This document shows positions 36,622 through 45,059 of a stretch of 64,000 nt of DNA, piece after piece; position 1 is the stretch's first letter; each line of letters opens with the position of its first letter. The notes beneath the pieces are model-generated. The model was not told the DNA's origin. It saw only the letters and a program-made list of their open reading frames with translations, and did no database searches. The stretch is from Provencibacterium sp. (GTDB taxonomy: Bacteria > Bacillota > Clostridia > Oscillospirales > Ruminococcaceae). The stretch is from contig JAAWDS010000010.1 of assembly GCA_022793895.1 (NCBI GenBank), positions 62,001 through 126,000 of the forward strand, written 5' to 3'. The translations under genes were made by a program, and so were the position numbers.

Positions 36622-36901
36622 GAGCCTACACCTCTTTTTTATCATTCACAGTTCGGAAAGAAGGGGGGGCTCTTTCGAGGCTTTGCGCGCGGAGTCCTAT
36701 TTCAGCTGAAAAAAGGAAGATAGGAACGTCCGCCAAGATGCGGAAAGGAACCGAAAGCTCCCCAAAGCCTCCGATTCCTTTCGCATCTTCGCAGACGGCC
36801 CCTGCCGCTGCAAACCGGACCGTTACTTTATAGCAGCCCTTCTAAAAAATGGACTTCGGCTCTGCTTAAAAGCCCTGCTTAAAAGCCCTGCCGGCCGTTC
36901 T

Positions 36902-37741
36902 CTATTCCAGATTGAGCTTTTTCCCCAGCAGCCAGTTGGCGAGAGCGAAGCAGGCGGCTCCCATCAGCGCGCCCCAGAGAAGGACCATCCAGATCCCGGC
37001 GTGCATAACGGTGAGGATATGCTGATCCCCCCACCTGGCGGGGAGGGAAATCATATCGGTCAGCTTATCGAATACCCATACAGCGGAAAAGGTAATGATC
37101 TGGAAAGCCGTATTGAGCACGATAAAGGCCCCAAAGGCGCCCAACAGCTTATGCGCGCTCCAGAGCTGGCCGACGGCAATAGCCGCATAAACCAGCAGAA
37201 TGAAGTAGAAGAGGTAGACGAGCATTAACAGGCACACCTCAAAGGAAAGCAGCACGCCATGCAGCGCCGATTGGGGAGTCAGGTTCCGGAAGGACATGGG
37301 AAGGCCCGCGAAAATATCAATGATATCCCCAAGGCTTGCCATCATCAGCAGGCAGGCGAGCAGGGTGACGAGCCCGCTCACCACCAGCCACATGCAGGAG
37401 ACGGCGGCCTTGCTGGTAATCAGCTGCCAGGGCCGCACGGGGAGAGTAAACATCAAATACCCCTCGTCCCCCAAAAGGTTCTTATAAAAGCGCTGGATCA
37501 TCACAATCGCGGCCAGCATAAAGATGGCGCAGATTAAGAAGATGAAGAGCGCCATGCTGATGACGCGGGTAATCTCGATGGGCAGGCCCTTGCCGTTTTG
37601 GCGCAGCGTGCGCATCATGTTCTCGGCCCTGTTGCTGTAAAAGAGCTTGTTGAGCAGCGAAAGCACGATCAGCGCGCCGAAAAAGGGGAGAAAGATGCGC
37701 CCGGTCGCGCGCAATTCATACTTCATTAATTTTCTCAGCAT
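36902..37741 (-). CDS. ABC exporter membrane subunit (ABC-2 type)
   Basis: 279 aa from ATG 37741 (GGGAGG upstream). The track's longer frame reads through the upstream ATPase gene out of frame and is wrong. About six hydrophobic segments; residues 10-40 GRIFLPFFGALIVLSLLNKLF and the PVRPWQLITSK loop are typical of ABC-2 permeases paired with YtrB-type ATPases. The gene overlaps the ATPase stop by 7 nt. Substrate unknown; related GntR-linked exporters respond to wall-active peptides. Last gene of the operon. Confidence 0.82.
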   Translation of the reverse strand: MLRKLMKYELRATGRIFLPFFGALIVLSLLNKLFYSNRAENMMRTLRQNGKGLPIEITRVISMALFIFLICAIFMLAAIVMIQRFYKNLLGDEGYLMFTLPVRPWQLITSKAAVSCMWLVVSGLVTLLACLLMMASLGDIIDIFAGLPMSFRNLTPQSALHGVLLSFEVCLLMLVYLFYFILLVYAAIAVGQLWSAHKLLGAFGAFIVLNTAFQIITFSAVWVFDKLTDMISLPARWGDQHILTVMHAGIWMVLLWGALMGAACFALANWLLGKKLNLE

Positions 37742-38433
37742 TTGAAAACCTCCCTGAAAAGCGCATCGACGCTCATCCCCCGTTCCTCCCGGATACCATC
37801 GACCGAGGAGGAGAGCGCAATCCGTCCATGTTCGATAAAAATCACATCGTCGAGCACCCGTTCCACATCGGCGATCAGGTGGGTAGAGATGATCACCGCC
37901 GCGTTCTCCGAATAGTTGCCGATAATGGTCGAGAGAATATAATCCCTCGTCGCAGGATCCACGCCGCCAATCGGCTCGTCGAGCAGATAGAGCTCCGCGT
38001 TCCGGCTCATGACCAAAATGAGCTGCACCTTCTCCTTGGTGCCCTTCGACATCGTTTTTAACCGGTCGGACGGATTGATATTCAACCGGTTGAGCATTTC
38101 CAACGCCTTCATGCGGTCGAACCCGCGGTAAAAATCTGAAAACAGGTCGATGATGTCGTTCACCCGCATCCAATCCCCAAGATAAGGGCGATCCGGCAGA
38201 TAGCTGACCATCTCCTTGGTTTCCACGCCGATGGGCTTCCCGGCGATCCGGATCTCTCCGAGCGTGGGGGAGAGCAGGCCGCTGGCAATCTTAATGAGGG
38301 TGGTCTTCCCGCTCCCGTTCGGACCGAGCAGCCCGATGATCCGCCCGCGCTGCACCGTAAGATCCACCGATGAAAGCGCTTCTTTCGATCCATACCGCTT
38401 GGTAAGCACCTTGCATTCCAATATAGGTTCCAT
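37735..38433 (-). CDS. ABC transporter ATP-binding protein (YtrB/EcsA-like)
   Basis: 232 aa from ATG 38433 behind GGAAGGGGA; the track's start at 38601 would overlap the GntR gene. Walker A GPNGSGKTT (about 38-46), Q-loop replaced by SYLPDRPYLGD, signature degenerate as MSKGTKEKV instead of LSGGQ, Walker B LYLLDEP and switch STHLIADVE. A degenerate signature of this sort is common in the YtrB subclass. Encodes the motor of the ABC-2 exporter below, under control of the GntR repressor above. Confidence 0.9.
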   Translation of the reverse strand: MEPILECKVLTKRYGSKEALSSVDLTVQRGRIIGLLGPNGSGKTTLIKIASGLLSPTLGEIRIAGKPIGVETKEMVSYLPDRPYLGDWMRVNDIIDLFSDFYRGFDRMKALEMLNRLNINPSDRLKTMSKGTKEKVQLILVMSRNAELYLLDEPIGGVDPATRDYILSTIIGNYSENAAVIISTHLIADVERVLDDVIFIEHGRIALSSSVDGIREERGMSVDALFREVFKC

Positions 38434-38500
38434 CTGTCCCCTTCCTTTCTTAACCAACCCTTGCCGCCCCTCAAAAAAAACCGGGCGGACGAAAATGCCT

Positions 38501-38890
38501 CTATGCGCTCTCTTTTTCCGGCTTTTTCGGTTCTGCGTCCGCGGTTTGGAGCAGCCGGAGCGTTTCCTCGCGGCTGATGCCGAGCTGTCCCATCTTCTCA
38601 AAGAAGAGCGCCACCTGCTCGCGCGCTAGCTTTTCCCGAATGCTTCTAATCATCTCATGATCCTCCGTGATAAATCTTCCGGCCGTCCGCTGGGTATGCA
38701 CCAATCCATCCCGCTCCAACTCGGCCAGAGCCTTCTGCATGGTGTTCGGATTTACCGACGCCTCCGCCGCCAGGTCGCGCACGGCGGGCAGCTTACTGCC
38801 TGCCGGATACTGCCCGGACACGATCCGCATTTGGATCTGCTCAATCAGTTGTATATAGATCGGGCGATCGCCTTTGAACTCCCATGTCAT
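38501..38890 (-). CDS. GntR-family repressor, YtrA subfamily
   Basis: 129 aa: N-terminal winged helix (residues 1-75; PIYIQLIEQIQMRIVSGQYPAGSKLPAVRDLAAEASVNPNTMQKALAELERDGLV) and only about 50 residues after it, the short C-terminal dimerisation tail that defines the YtrA group. No large ligand domain, so regulation may depend on the cognate transporter or a small effector. First gene of the GntR-ATPase-permease operon, with a perfect palindrome over its own promoter, indicating autorepression. RBS GGGAGGCAAGGAG. Confidence 0.93.
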   Translation of the reverse strand: MTWEFKGDRPIYIQLIEQIQMRIVSGQYPAGSKLPAVRDLAAEASVNPNTMQKALAELERDGLVHTQRTAGRFITEDHEMIRSIREKLAREQVALFFEKMGQLGISREETLRLLQTADAEPKKPEKESA

Positions 38891-38903
38891 CTCCTTGCCT
38901 CCC

Positions 38904-38941
38904 TTGTACTATTGTATTAATAACGTAATACAATAGTACAA
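38904..38941 (-). promoter_or_regulatory. Perfect palindromic operator of the GntR regulator
   Basis: TTGTACTATTGTATTA (38904-38919) / TAATACAATAGTACAA (38926-38941), 16-bp arms, 6-bp centre. It covers the -10 box and start point of the gntR promoter. Confidence 0.88.
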
Positions 38942-38961
38942 CGCAAAATCCATTTTGTCAA
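38933..38961 (-). promoter_or_regulatory. Promoter of the GntR-ABC operon
   Basis: Minus strand perfect TTGACA (38956-38961), 17-nt spacer, TACTAT (38933-38938) inside the palindrome. Confidence 0.85.
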
Positions 38962-39213
38962 GAGGGAAAATCAAAATGAAGAAAACATTCTGGAAATACA
39001 TACAGCTAAAACGCAAAGCACCCTGCGAATATTTCTCAAGGTCATTCCCAAGGGAAGAATCTCTTCCCAATCTTTTTAATAATATAGAATATACTTCCAA
39101 GGAATCCGGGAAAGAATTCCCCCTAATCGCCCCACATTGTAGAAAATTTAACAATATCTCCCCCTTTTGGGGAGAATTTACGAAAAAAAACAGGCGATTT
39201 CTCTTTCTGACCA

Positions 39214-39243
39214 TAGACGTAGAAGGCCAGTTTCTGATATAAT
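39214..39243 (+). promoter_or_regulatory. Promoter of the hydrogenase operon
   Basis: TAGACG (39214-39219), 18-nt spacer, perfect TATAAT (39238-39243), about 80 nt before hydC. Confidence 0.65.
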
Positions 39244-39299
39244 GAATAACAATGAGGCAGGTTGCTCGTTAATTTTTTGACATGAGCAGCCTGTTATTC
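39244..39299 (+). promoter_or_regulatory. Leader hairpin with Rex-like operator before the hydrogenase operon
   Basis: GAATAACA...CAGGTTGCTC (39244-39267) folds back on GAGCAGCCTGTTATTC (39284-39299) with one bulge, ending four bases before the RBS AAGGAGG. Its loop region holds TCGTTAA-TTTT-TTGACAT (39266-39283), matching the Rex consensus at 11 of 14 positions. Confidence 0.55.
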
Positions 39300-39321
39300 T
39301 CGCAAGGAGGTAGTCACAAAC

Positions 39322-39822
39322 ATGGCAAATACCATCAGCTCTCTGAAGTTCTCCGGAACAAAAGAGCAAGAAGCGCAGCTCATGGCCGTGATTGACGAGC
39401 TGCGTTCCCAGAAGGGCGCGCTCATGCCGATCATGCAGAAGGCGCAGGAGATCTACGGCTATCTGCCCATTGAGGTGCAGCAGATGATTGCCGACGGGCT
39501 CGGCATCCCGCTTGAAGAGGTATACGGCGTAGCCACCTTCTATGCGCAGTTTGCGCTCAACCCGAAGGGACGCTACAAAATTTCGGTTTGCCTGGGAACC
39601 GCCTGCTACGTAAAGGGATCGGGCGAGGTCTATGAGCGCCTGATGGAAACGCTCGGCATCAAGGGCGGCGAATGCACGCCGGACGGGAAGTTCTCGCTGG
39701 AGGCCTGCCGCTGCGTCGGCGCATGCGGCCTGGCGCCGGTCATGATGATCAACGATGAGGTTTACGGGCGGCTGAAGCCGGAGGATATCGACGACGTTCT
39801 CGCCAAATATAAAAACCGGTAA
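39322..39822 (+). CDS. hydC: NuoE-like 2Fe-2S subunit of the bifurcating hydrogenase
   Basis: 166 aa thioredoxin-like [2Fe-2S] protein of the NuoE family. Cluster cysteines are in SVCLGTACYVKG (about 93-98) and CRCVGACGLAPV (about 134-138). N-terminal helical part contains GALMPIMQKAQEIYGYLP, as in all NuoE/HydC proteins. In HydABC enzymes it passes electrons between the NADH site on HydB and the rest of the complex. Excellent RBS AAGGAGG. First gene of a five-gene operon; gap to the next gene is 5 nt. Confidence 0.95.
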   Translation: MANTISSLKFSGTKEQEAQLMAVIDELRSQKGALMPIMQKAQEIYGYLPIEVQQMIADGLGIPLEEVYGVATFYAQFALNPKGRYKISVCLGTACYVKGSGEVYERLMETLGIKGGECTPDGKFSLEACRCVGACGLAPVMMINDEVYGRLKPEDIDDVLAKYKNR

Positions 39823-39827
39823 AGGCC

Positions 39828-40382
39828 ATGATGCAGGAGCTTTCGCTGAATATCCTGGATGTGGCGCAAAATTCGGTAAAAGCGCGCGCAACGCTGATTG
39901 CGATTTCGGTGGAGGAGGATGCGGCGGCGGACTTGCTGCGCATTACGATTGCGGACAACGGCTGCGGGATGACGCCGCAGGTGCTTTCCCGGGTGACGGA
40001 CCCCTTTTATACCACCCGCACCACCCGCAAGGTGGGCTTAGGCGTGCCGCTGCTCAAGATGGGCTGCGAGATGACGGACGGCCGTTTTTCCATTGAATCC
40101 GAGCCGGGAAAGGGGACAACCGTTCTCGCCGCGCTGGGACTCCGGCACATTGACCGATCGCCGCTGGGGGACATTGGCTCCACCGTCGTTTCGCTGATCC
40201 AGTGCAATCCGGACATCGATTTTGTCTACACCCACCGGACGGAAAAAGGCGAGTTTTCCGCCGATACGCGCGAATTTCGCGCCGTGCTGGAGGGGATCCC
40301 CCTTTCTTCCCCTGAGGTCGTGGCGTTTATCCGCGCATATATCGGCGAGCATTTGAACGAAATTGAAGGCGGAAGGGTATAA
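39828..40382 (+). CDS. GHKL-type ATP-binding protein of the hydrogenase operon
   Basis: 184 aa. HATPase_c domain (about 1-110) with N-box LDVAQNSVKARA, G1 DNGCGM and G2 KVGLGVPLL; no H-box or dimerisation domain, and a C-terminal extension of about 70 residues with IDRSPLGDIGSTVVSLIQCNPDIDFVY. Such orphan ATPases lie between nuoE and the ferredoxin-like gene in many clostridial hydrogenase operons. The role is unproven; maturation, phosphorylation-based control or sensing are all possible. Similar in kind to the ATPase at 34.5 kb. Confidence 0.85.
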   Translation: MMQELSLNILDVAQNSVKARATLIAISVEEDAAADLLRITIADNGCGMTPQVLSRVTDPFYTTRTTRKVGLGVPLLKMGCEMTDGRFSIESEPGKGTTVLAALGLRHIDRSPLGDIGSTVVSLIQCNPDIDFVYTHRTEKGEFSADTREFRAVLEGIPLSSPEVVAFIRAYIGEHLNEIEGGRV

Positions 40383-40425
40383 GCCCTAGGGAGCCCTTCC
40401 CCGCATAGAAAGGAATCGGTTACTC

Positions 40426-40797
40426 ATGAAAAGTTTAGCGGAGTTACAGGCCCTGCGCGATAAAATGAAGAGCAGCATCGGTATCCGGGACGACGATCAG
40501 GCTTCTATCCGCGTGGTGGTAGGCATGGCCACCTGCGGCATTGCCGCAGGCGCGCGCCCGGTGCTCGCCGCGTTCACCGAGGAGGTTGCCAAGAGGCAGC
40601 TCAACAACGTCGCCGTCGGACAGACGGGCTGCATCGGCATCTGCCAATACGAGCCGGTGGTGGAGGTCTTTATGCCCGGCCAGGAGAAGGTCACTTATGT
40701 AAAAATGACCGCCGAGAAGGCGGCGCGCGTGGTCAGCGACCACCTGGTCAACGGCAACGTCGTGACCGAATACACCATCGGCGCGAACGCGAAGTAA
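40426..40797 (+). CDS. Thioredoxin-like 2Fe-2S ferredoxin of the hydrogenase operon
   Basis: 123 aa. The fold and cysteines of the thioredoxin-like [2Fe-2S] ferredoxins: MATCGIAAGARPVLAAF (one Cys about 37) and TGCIGICQYEPVVEV (two Cys about 69-73). The usual fourth position falls outside a clear Cys, so only three cysteines are obvious, which is odd for a cluster protein. It corresponds to the small ferredoxin commonly encoded just before hydB. Twelve nt before hydB. Confidence 0.85.
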   Translation: MKSLAELQALRDKMKSSIGIRDDDQASIRVVVGMATCGIAAGARPVLAAFTEEVAKRQLNNVAVGQTGCIGICQYEPVVEVFMPGQEKVTYVKMTAEKAARVVSDHLVNGNVVTEYTIGANAK

Positions 40798-40809
40798 GGA
40801 GGAAACGCA

Positions 40810-42597
40810 ATGTATCGTTCACATGTGCTGGTCTGCGGCGGCACCGGCTGTACCTCTTCGGGCAGCGCGCAGATCATTGATACACTGGAAAAGGAGCTCA
40901 AGCGCAACGGCCTGGAAAATGAAATCAAGGTCATTAAAACCGGCTGCTTCGGCCTGTGCGCGCTGGGCCCCATCATGGTGGTCTATCCGGAGGGCGCCTT
41001 CTATTCGATGGTCCGCCCGGAGGATATCCCCGAAATCGTTTCGGAGCACCTGCTCAAAGGCCGCATCGTCACCCGGCTGCTCTATCAGGAGACGGTGGAA
41101 GCCGATACCATCAAGAGCCTGAACCACACCGATTTCTACCGCAAGCAGATGCGCGTTGCGCTCAAGAACTGCGGCGTTATCGATCCGGAGAATATCAACG
41201 AGTACATAGCCTACGACGGTTATCAGGCGCTCGGCAAGGTCCTCACCGAGATGGCCCCCGCCGAGGTCATTGAAGAGATTAAGAAGAGCGGGCTGCGCGG
41301 CCGCGGCGGCGCGGGCTTCCCGACCGGCCTCAAGTGGAGCTTTGCCGCTAAATATGAGGACGATCAAAAATATGTTTGCTGCAACGCCGACGAGGGCGAC
41401 CCCGGCGCGTTCATGGACCGCTCCATTCTGGAAGGCGATCCGAACGTGGTCATTGAAGCAATGGCCATTGCAGGCTACGCCATTGGCGCCAGCCAAGGCT
41501 ACGTCTACATCCGCGCCGAATACCCCATTGCCGTTAAGCGCCTGACCATCGCCATCAACGAGGCGCGCGAGATGGGCTTCTTGGGCAAGGATATTTTCGG
41601 CACCGGCTTTGACTTCGACTTGGATATCCGCCTGGGCGCAGGCGCGTTCGTCTGCGGCGAGGAAACCGCGCTGATGACCTCGATCGAAGGCCACCGCGGC
41701 GAGCCGCGTCCCCGCCCGCCGTTCCCGGCCGAGAAGGGCCTCTTCCAGAAGCCCTCGGTCCTCAACAATGTCGAGACCTATGCGAATATCCCCCAGATCA
41801 TCCTCAAGGGCGCGGACTGGTTCAACCAGATCGGCACCGAGAAGAGCAAGGGAACCAAGGTCTTTGCTCTCGGCGGCAAGATCAACAACACCGGCCTGGT
41901 GGAAGTCCCGATGGGCACCACCCTGCGCACCATCGTCGAGGAGATCGGCGGCGGCATCCCCGGCGGCAAGAAGTTTAAAGCCGCGCAGACCGGCGGCCCC
42001 TCCGGCGGCTGCATCCCGGCCGAGCATCTCGACGTTCCGATCGATTATGATAACCTCCTGGCCATTGGCTCGATGATGGGCTCCGGCGGCCTGATCGTTA
42101 TGGACGAGGACACCTGCATGGTGGATATCGCCAAGTTCTTCTTAGAGTTCACGGTGGACGAGAGCTGCGGCAAGTGCACCCCCTGCCGCATCGGCACCAA
42201 GCGGATGTATGAAATCCTCGACAAGATCTCCAAGGGCAAGGCCCACGTGGAGGATCTCGACCGGCTCGATAAGCTCGCCCAGTATATTAAGGATAACGCG
42301 CTGTGCGGCCTCGGCCAGACGGCCCCGAACCCGGTGCTTTCGACCATCCGCTACTTCCGCGACGAGTATTTGGCTCACATCGTGGATAAGCGCTGCCCGG
42401 CCGGCGTTTGCAAAGAGCTGATGAACTACTACATCGACGAGCAGAAATGTAAGGGCTGTACCCTCTGCGCCCGCAACTGCCCGGTCGGCGCAATCAGCGG
42501 CAACATCAAGGAGCCGCATATCATCGACCGCAGCAAGTGCATCAAGTGCGGCGCCTGCATGGAGAAGTGCAAGTTCGGCGCAATCGAGAAGCATTAA
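40810..42597 (+). CDS. hydB: NuoF-like NADH-binding subunit of the bifurcating hydrogenase
   Basis: 595 aa. N-terminal thioredoxin-like 2Fe-2S domain (residues 1-110; CGGTGC, TGCFGLCALGP). NuoF core with FMN/NADH loops GLRGRGGAGFPTGLKW (about 160), CNADEGDPGAFMDR, and GAGAFVCGEETALM. A 4Fe-4S motif ESCGKCTPCRIGT (about 454) and a C-terminal double ferredoxin CKGCTLCARNCP / CIKCGACMEKCK (about 545-590) follow. This is the HydB architecture of electron-bifurcating hydrogenases, which couple NADH and reduced ferredoxin to H2. Strong codon bias implies abundance. Followed by 165 nt and hydA. Confidence 0.96.
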   Translation: MYRSHVLVCGGTGCTSSGSAQIIDTLEKELKRNGLENEIKVIKTGCFGLCALGPIMVVYPEGAFYSMVRPEDIPEIVSEHLLKGRIVTRLLYQETVEADTIKSLNHTDFYRKQMRVALKNCGVIDPENINEYIAYDGYQALGKVLTEMAPAEVIEEIKKSGLRGRGGAGFPTGLKWSFAAKYEDDQKYVCCNADEGDPGAFMDRSILEGDPNVVIEAMAIAGYAIGASQGYVYIRAEYPIAVKRLTIAINEAREMGFLGKDIFGTGFDFDLDIRLGAGAFVCGEETALMTSIEGHRGEPRPRPPFPAEKGLFQKPSVLNNVETYANIPQIILKGADWFNQIGTEKSKGTKVFALGGKINNTGLVEVPMGTTLRTIVEEIGGGIPGGKKFKAAQTGGPSGGCIPAEHLDVPIDYDNLLAIGSMMGSGGLIVMDEDTCMVDIAKFFLEFTVDESCGKCTPCRIGTKRMYEILDKISKGKAHVEDLDRLDKLAQYIKDNALCGLGQTAPNPVLSTIRYFRDEYLAHIVDKRCPAGVCKELMNYYIDEQKCKGCTLCARNCPVGAISGNIKEPHIIDRSKCIKCGACMEKCKFGAIEKH

Positions 42598-42762
42598 GCC
42601 CCTTCCCCGCCGCCCGCCGGGCTGCGCGGTTTTTCCCAAACAAGCTCCGGCAGGCAACCCGTTTCGCGCCTGTCCTCGCCGAAGGCGGCAAGGGCATGGC
42701 TGCGCCGGACAGGGCGCCCAACGCGCGCCTTGCACAAATCCCCAGAAAGGAATGGTCGTTTA

Positions 42763-44511
42763 ATGGAAATGGTCAATATCAAGATAAACGGGCTTCCCCT
42801 GAGCGTACCGAAGGGAAGCACCATCCTCGAAGCGGCCCGTCAGGCCGGTATCGAGATCCCTACATTGTGTTTCCTGCGTGATATCAATGAGATCGGCGCT
42901 TGCCGCATCTGCGTGGTCGAGGTAAAGGGCGCCCGCTCGCTGGTCGCCTCCTGCGTCTACCCGGTCAACGAGGGCATGGAGGTCTTTACCAACTCCGCCC
43001 GCGTTCAGGAGTCCCGTAAAACCACGCTGGAGCTGATTCTCTCGGACCACGAGAAAAACTGCCTGTTCTGCGTGCGCAGCGGGAACTGCGAGCTGCAAAA
43101 GCTCGCGCAGGAATATGGGCTCAGCGACCCGACGGCCTGGGCGGGCGAGACCAACCGGTATGAGATTGACGACTCGGCTACCCACATGTGGCGCAACAAC
43201 AACAAGTGCATCCTCTGCCGGCGGTGCGCGGCCGTCTGCGAGAAGAACCAGGCGGTCGGCGTTATCGGCGCGAACGATCGCGGCTTTAAGACCCACATCG
43301 GCTGTGCGTTCGAGCTCGACCTGGCGCAGACGCCCTGCGTTAGCTGCGGACAGTGCATCACCGTCTGCCCGGTCGGCGCTATCGGCGAAAAGGACGACGG
43401 GCCGAAGGTCACCGCCGCCCTGCGCGATCCGGAGAAATATGTGGTGGTGCAGGCTGCGCCTTCCATCCGCGCCACGCTCGGCGAGGAGTTCGGCCTGCCG
43501 GTCGGCTCCAATGTGGAGGGCAAGATGGCGGCCGCTCTGCGCCGCCTCGGCTTCGATAAGGTGTTCGATACCGACTTCGGCGCCGATCTCACCATCATGG
43601 AGGAGGCCAACGAGCTGGTAGAACGGGTCCAGAACGGCGGCAAGCTGCCGATGATTACCTCCTGCTCGCCCGGCTGGATCAACTTCTGTGAAATGTATTA
43701 CCCCGATATGCTCGATAACCTTTCGAGCTGCAAGAGCCCGCAGCAGATGTTCGGCGCAGTGATCAAGACCTGGTATGCAAAGAAGGAGAACCTCGATCCG
43801 AAGAATATCGTCAGCGTGTCAGTCATGCCCTGCACGGCGAAGAAGTATGAAATCGGCCGTGAGGATCAGAGCGCGGCGGGCGTGCCGGATCTCGACATCA
43901 CCATCACCACCCGCGAGCTGGCGCGGCTCATCCGCGCGGCGGGCATTGACTTCGCCAACCTGCCGGATGAGGAGTTCGATACCCCGCTCGGCATCGCTTC
44001 GGGCGCCGGGCACATCTTCGGCGCGACCGGCGGCGTGATGGAGGCGGCGCTGCGCACCGCTTACGAAACGATCACCGGTGAGAAGGCCGGTTCGCTCGAA
44101 TGGAAAGAGGTCCGCGGGACCGAGGGCGTCAAGGAAGCCAGCTACAAGGTGGGTGCGCTCACCGTGAACGTAGCGGTTGCCAGCGGCCTCTCCAACGCCC
44201 GCAAGGTGCTCGATGCGGTCAAGAGCGGCGAGAAGGACTATACCTTCATCGAGATCATGGCCTGCCCAGGCGGTTGCGTCAACGGCGGCGGCCAGCCCAT
44301 TCAGCCCGCTTCGGTGCGCAACTTCACCGATCTCAAGGCGTTGCGCGCCAAGGCCCTCTACGAAGAGGATGCCGGTATGGATCTGCGCAAGAGCCATGAG
44401 AACCCCGCCATTCAGGAGCTCTATCGGGACTTCCTCGAAAAGCCGGGCAGCCATGTAGCCCACGAGGTCCTGCACACCTCTTATAAGGCGAGAAAGCGCT
44501 ATACCGTTTAA
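42763..44511 (+). CDS. hydA: [FeFe]-hydrogenase catalytic subunit
   Basis: 582 aa from ATG 42763 (AGAAAGGA upstream; the track's 42730 precedes it). N-terminal 2Fe-2S domain with CFLRDINEIGACRICVVE, a His/Cys cluster segment HEKNCLFCVRSGNCELQ, two 4Fe-4S motifs CILCRRCAAVCEK and CVSCGQCITVCP. The H-cluster loops are complete: L1 TSCSPGW (about 299; the second Cys of TSCCP is Ser, as in some bifurcating enzymes), L2 MPCTAKKYE (about 355) and L3 EIMACPGGCVNGGGQP (about 500). It reduces protons with electrons from NADH and ferredoxin through HydBC. Maturases HydEFG are not in this window. Confidence 0.96.
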   Translation: MEMVNIKINGLPLSVPKGSTILEAARQAGIEIPTLCFLRDINEIGACRICVVEVKGARSLVASCVYPVNEGMEVFTNSARVQESRKTTLELILSDHEKNCLFCVRSGNCELQKLAQEYGLSDPTAWAGETNRYEIDDSATHMWRNNNKCILCRRCAAVCEKNQAVGVIGANDRGFKTHIGCAFELDLAQTPCVSCGQCITVCPVGAIGEKDDGPKVTAALRDPEKYVVVQAAPSIRATLGEEFGLPVGSNVEGKMAAALRRLGFDKVFDTDFGADLTIMEEANELVERVQNGGKLPMITSCSPGWINFCEMYYPDMLDNLSSCKSPQQMFGAVIKTWYAKKENLDPKNIVSVSVMPCTAKKYEIGREDQSAAGVPDLDITITTRELARLIRAAGIDFANLPDEEFDTPLGIASGAGHIFGATGGVMEAALRTAYETITGEKAGSLEWKEVRGTEGVKEASYKVGALTVNVAVASGLSNARKVLDAVKSGEKDYTFIEIMACPGGCVNGGGQPIQPASVRNFTDLKALRAKALYEEDAGMDLRKSHENPAIQELYRDFLEKPGSHVAHEVLHTSYKARKRYTV

Positions 44512-44578
44512 AAGGGCGGTTTTGTCCGCAGATAGAGGGCAAAATCCCGCTCAGGTAGAGATAAAGGATCTTTTTTAG

Positions 44579-44623
44579 AGGGGCCGCTGCAAAATACAAT
44601 GTATTTTGCAGCGGCCCCTTTTT
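44579..44623 (+). terminator. Terminator of the hydrogenase operon
   Basis: AGGGGCCGCTGCAAAATACA (44579-44598) / TGTATTTTGCAGCGGCCCCT (44600-44619) then TTTT; a 20-bp complementary stem, very strong. Confidence 0.93.
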
Positions 44624-44975
44624 GTTTAACCGGATTTCCGTTTTCTCCTTTCCGGAGGATCCGATCAACTTTTTAAACGGCAGGCGGATAACCGGCGCGG
44701 ATGTCCGGGAATACTAACCCCAGCCCTTTTGGAAGCGCACATAACCTTTTTAAAAATTTGTGCAAAAAAACGAAGGCTTTCGACAAGAGAAAAGGCTTAT
44801 AATAAGAGTTCCCGAATCCATAGCCTCTATTTATTCGGGAGATAAGCGGTGTTCAAAGGACCGTGATTAGCTATTTTAATAAAATTACACATCATTAATT
44901 GGTTATCTTTTTGGAAGCAACCGGGATTGCTTTTGTCATTTTTTACAATAATTCCTTATCTCCTTATTTTCTACC

Positions 44976-45038
44976 AATATAGTGGAAATAATTCTGTGCA
45001 GTAGAGACAAATGAGCCTTTTAATTTTACCACTATATT
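44976..45038. repeat. Separated inverted repeat upstream of glgB
   Basis: AATATAGTGG (44976-44985) and CCACTATATT (45029-45038), perfect 10-bp arms 43 nt apart, both upstream of the glgB -35 box; could be paired operators or one distal structured element. Confidence 0.6.
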
Positions 45039-45059
45039 TACGATATTGACGAAAAACAG

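Larger units (their letters stand above)
36349..36901. other. Region around tRNA-Ser(CGA), otherwise gene-free
   Basis: Besides the tRNA, its promoter and terminator it has a long imperfect inverted repeat (36728-36753 / 36771-36796, about 22 of 26 positions complementary) and a tandem TTAAAAGCCCTGC repeat (36865-36890). No protein gene is supported. Confidence 0.55.
38891..39321. other. Divergent region between the GntR operon and the hydrogenase operon
   Basis: AT-rich. GntR promoter and operator on the left, hydrogenase promoter, Rex-like site and leader hairpin on the right. A frame from ATG 38975 to 39242 (+) with a weak GAGGG RBS encodes a basic, AT-rich 88-residue peptide without recognisable features and runs into the hydrogenase -10 box; not called as a gene. 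Confidence 0.55.

Noticed and set aside
37742-38173. Long N-terminal part of the 423-aa ORF 36902-38173
   Set aside because: It reads the ABC ATPase gene in the wrong frame; the permease starts at 37741 with its own RBS.
38975-39242. 88-codon AT-rich frame before the hydrogenase operon
   Set aside because: Weak RBS and it ends inside the hydrogenase -10 box; composition of intergenic DNA.
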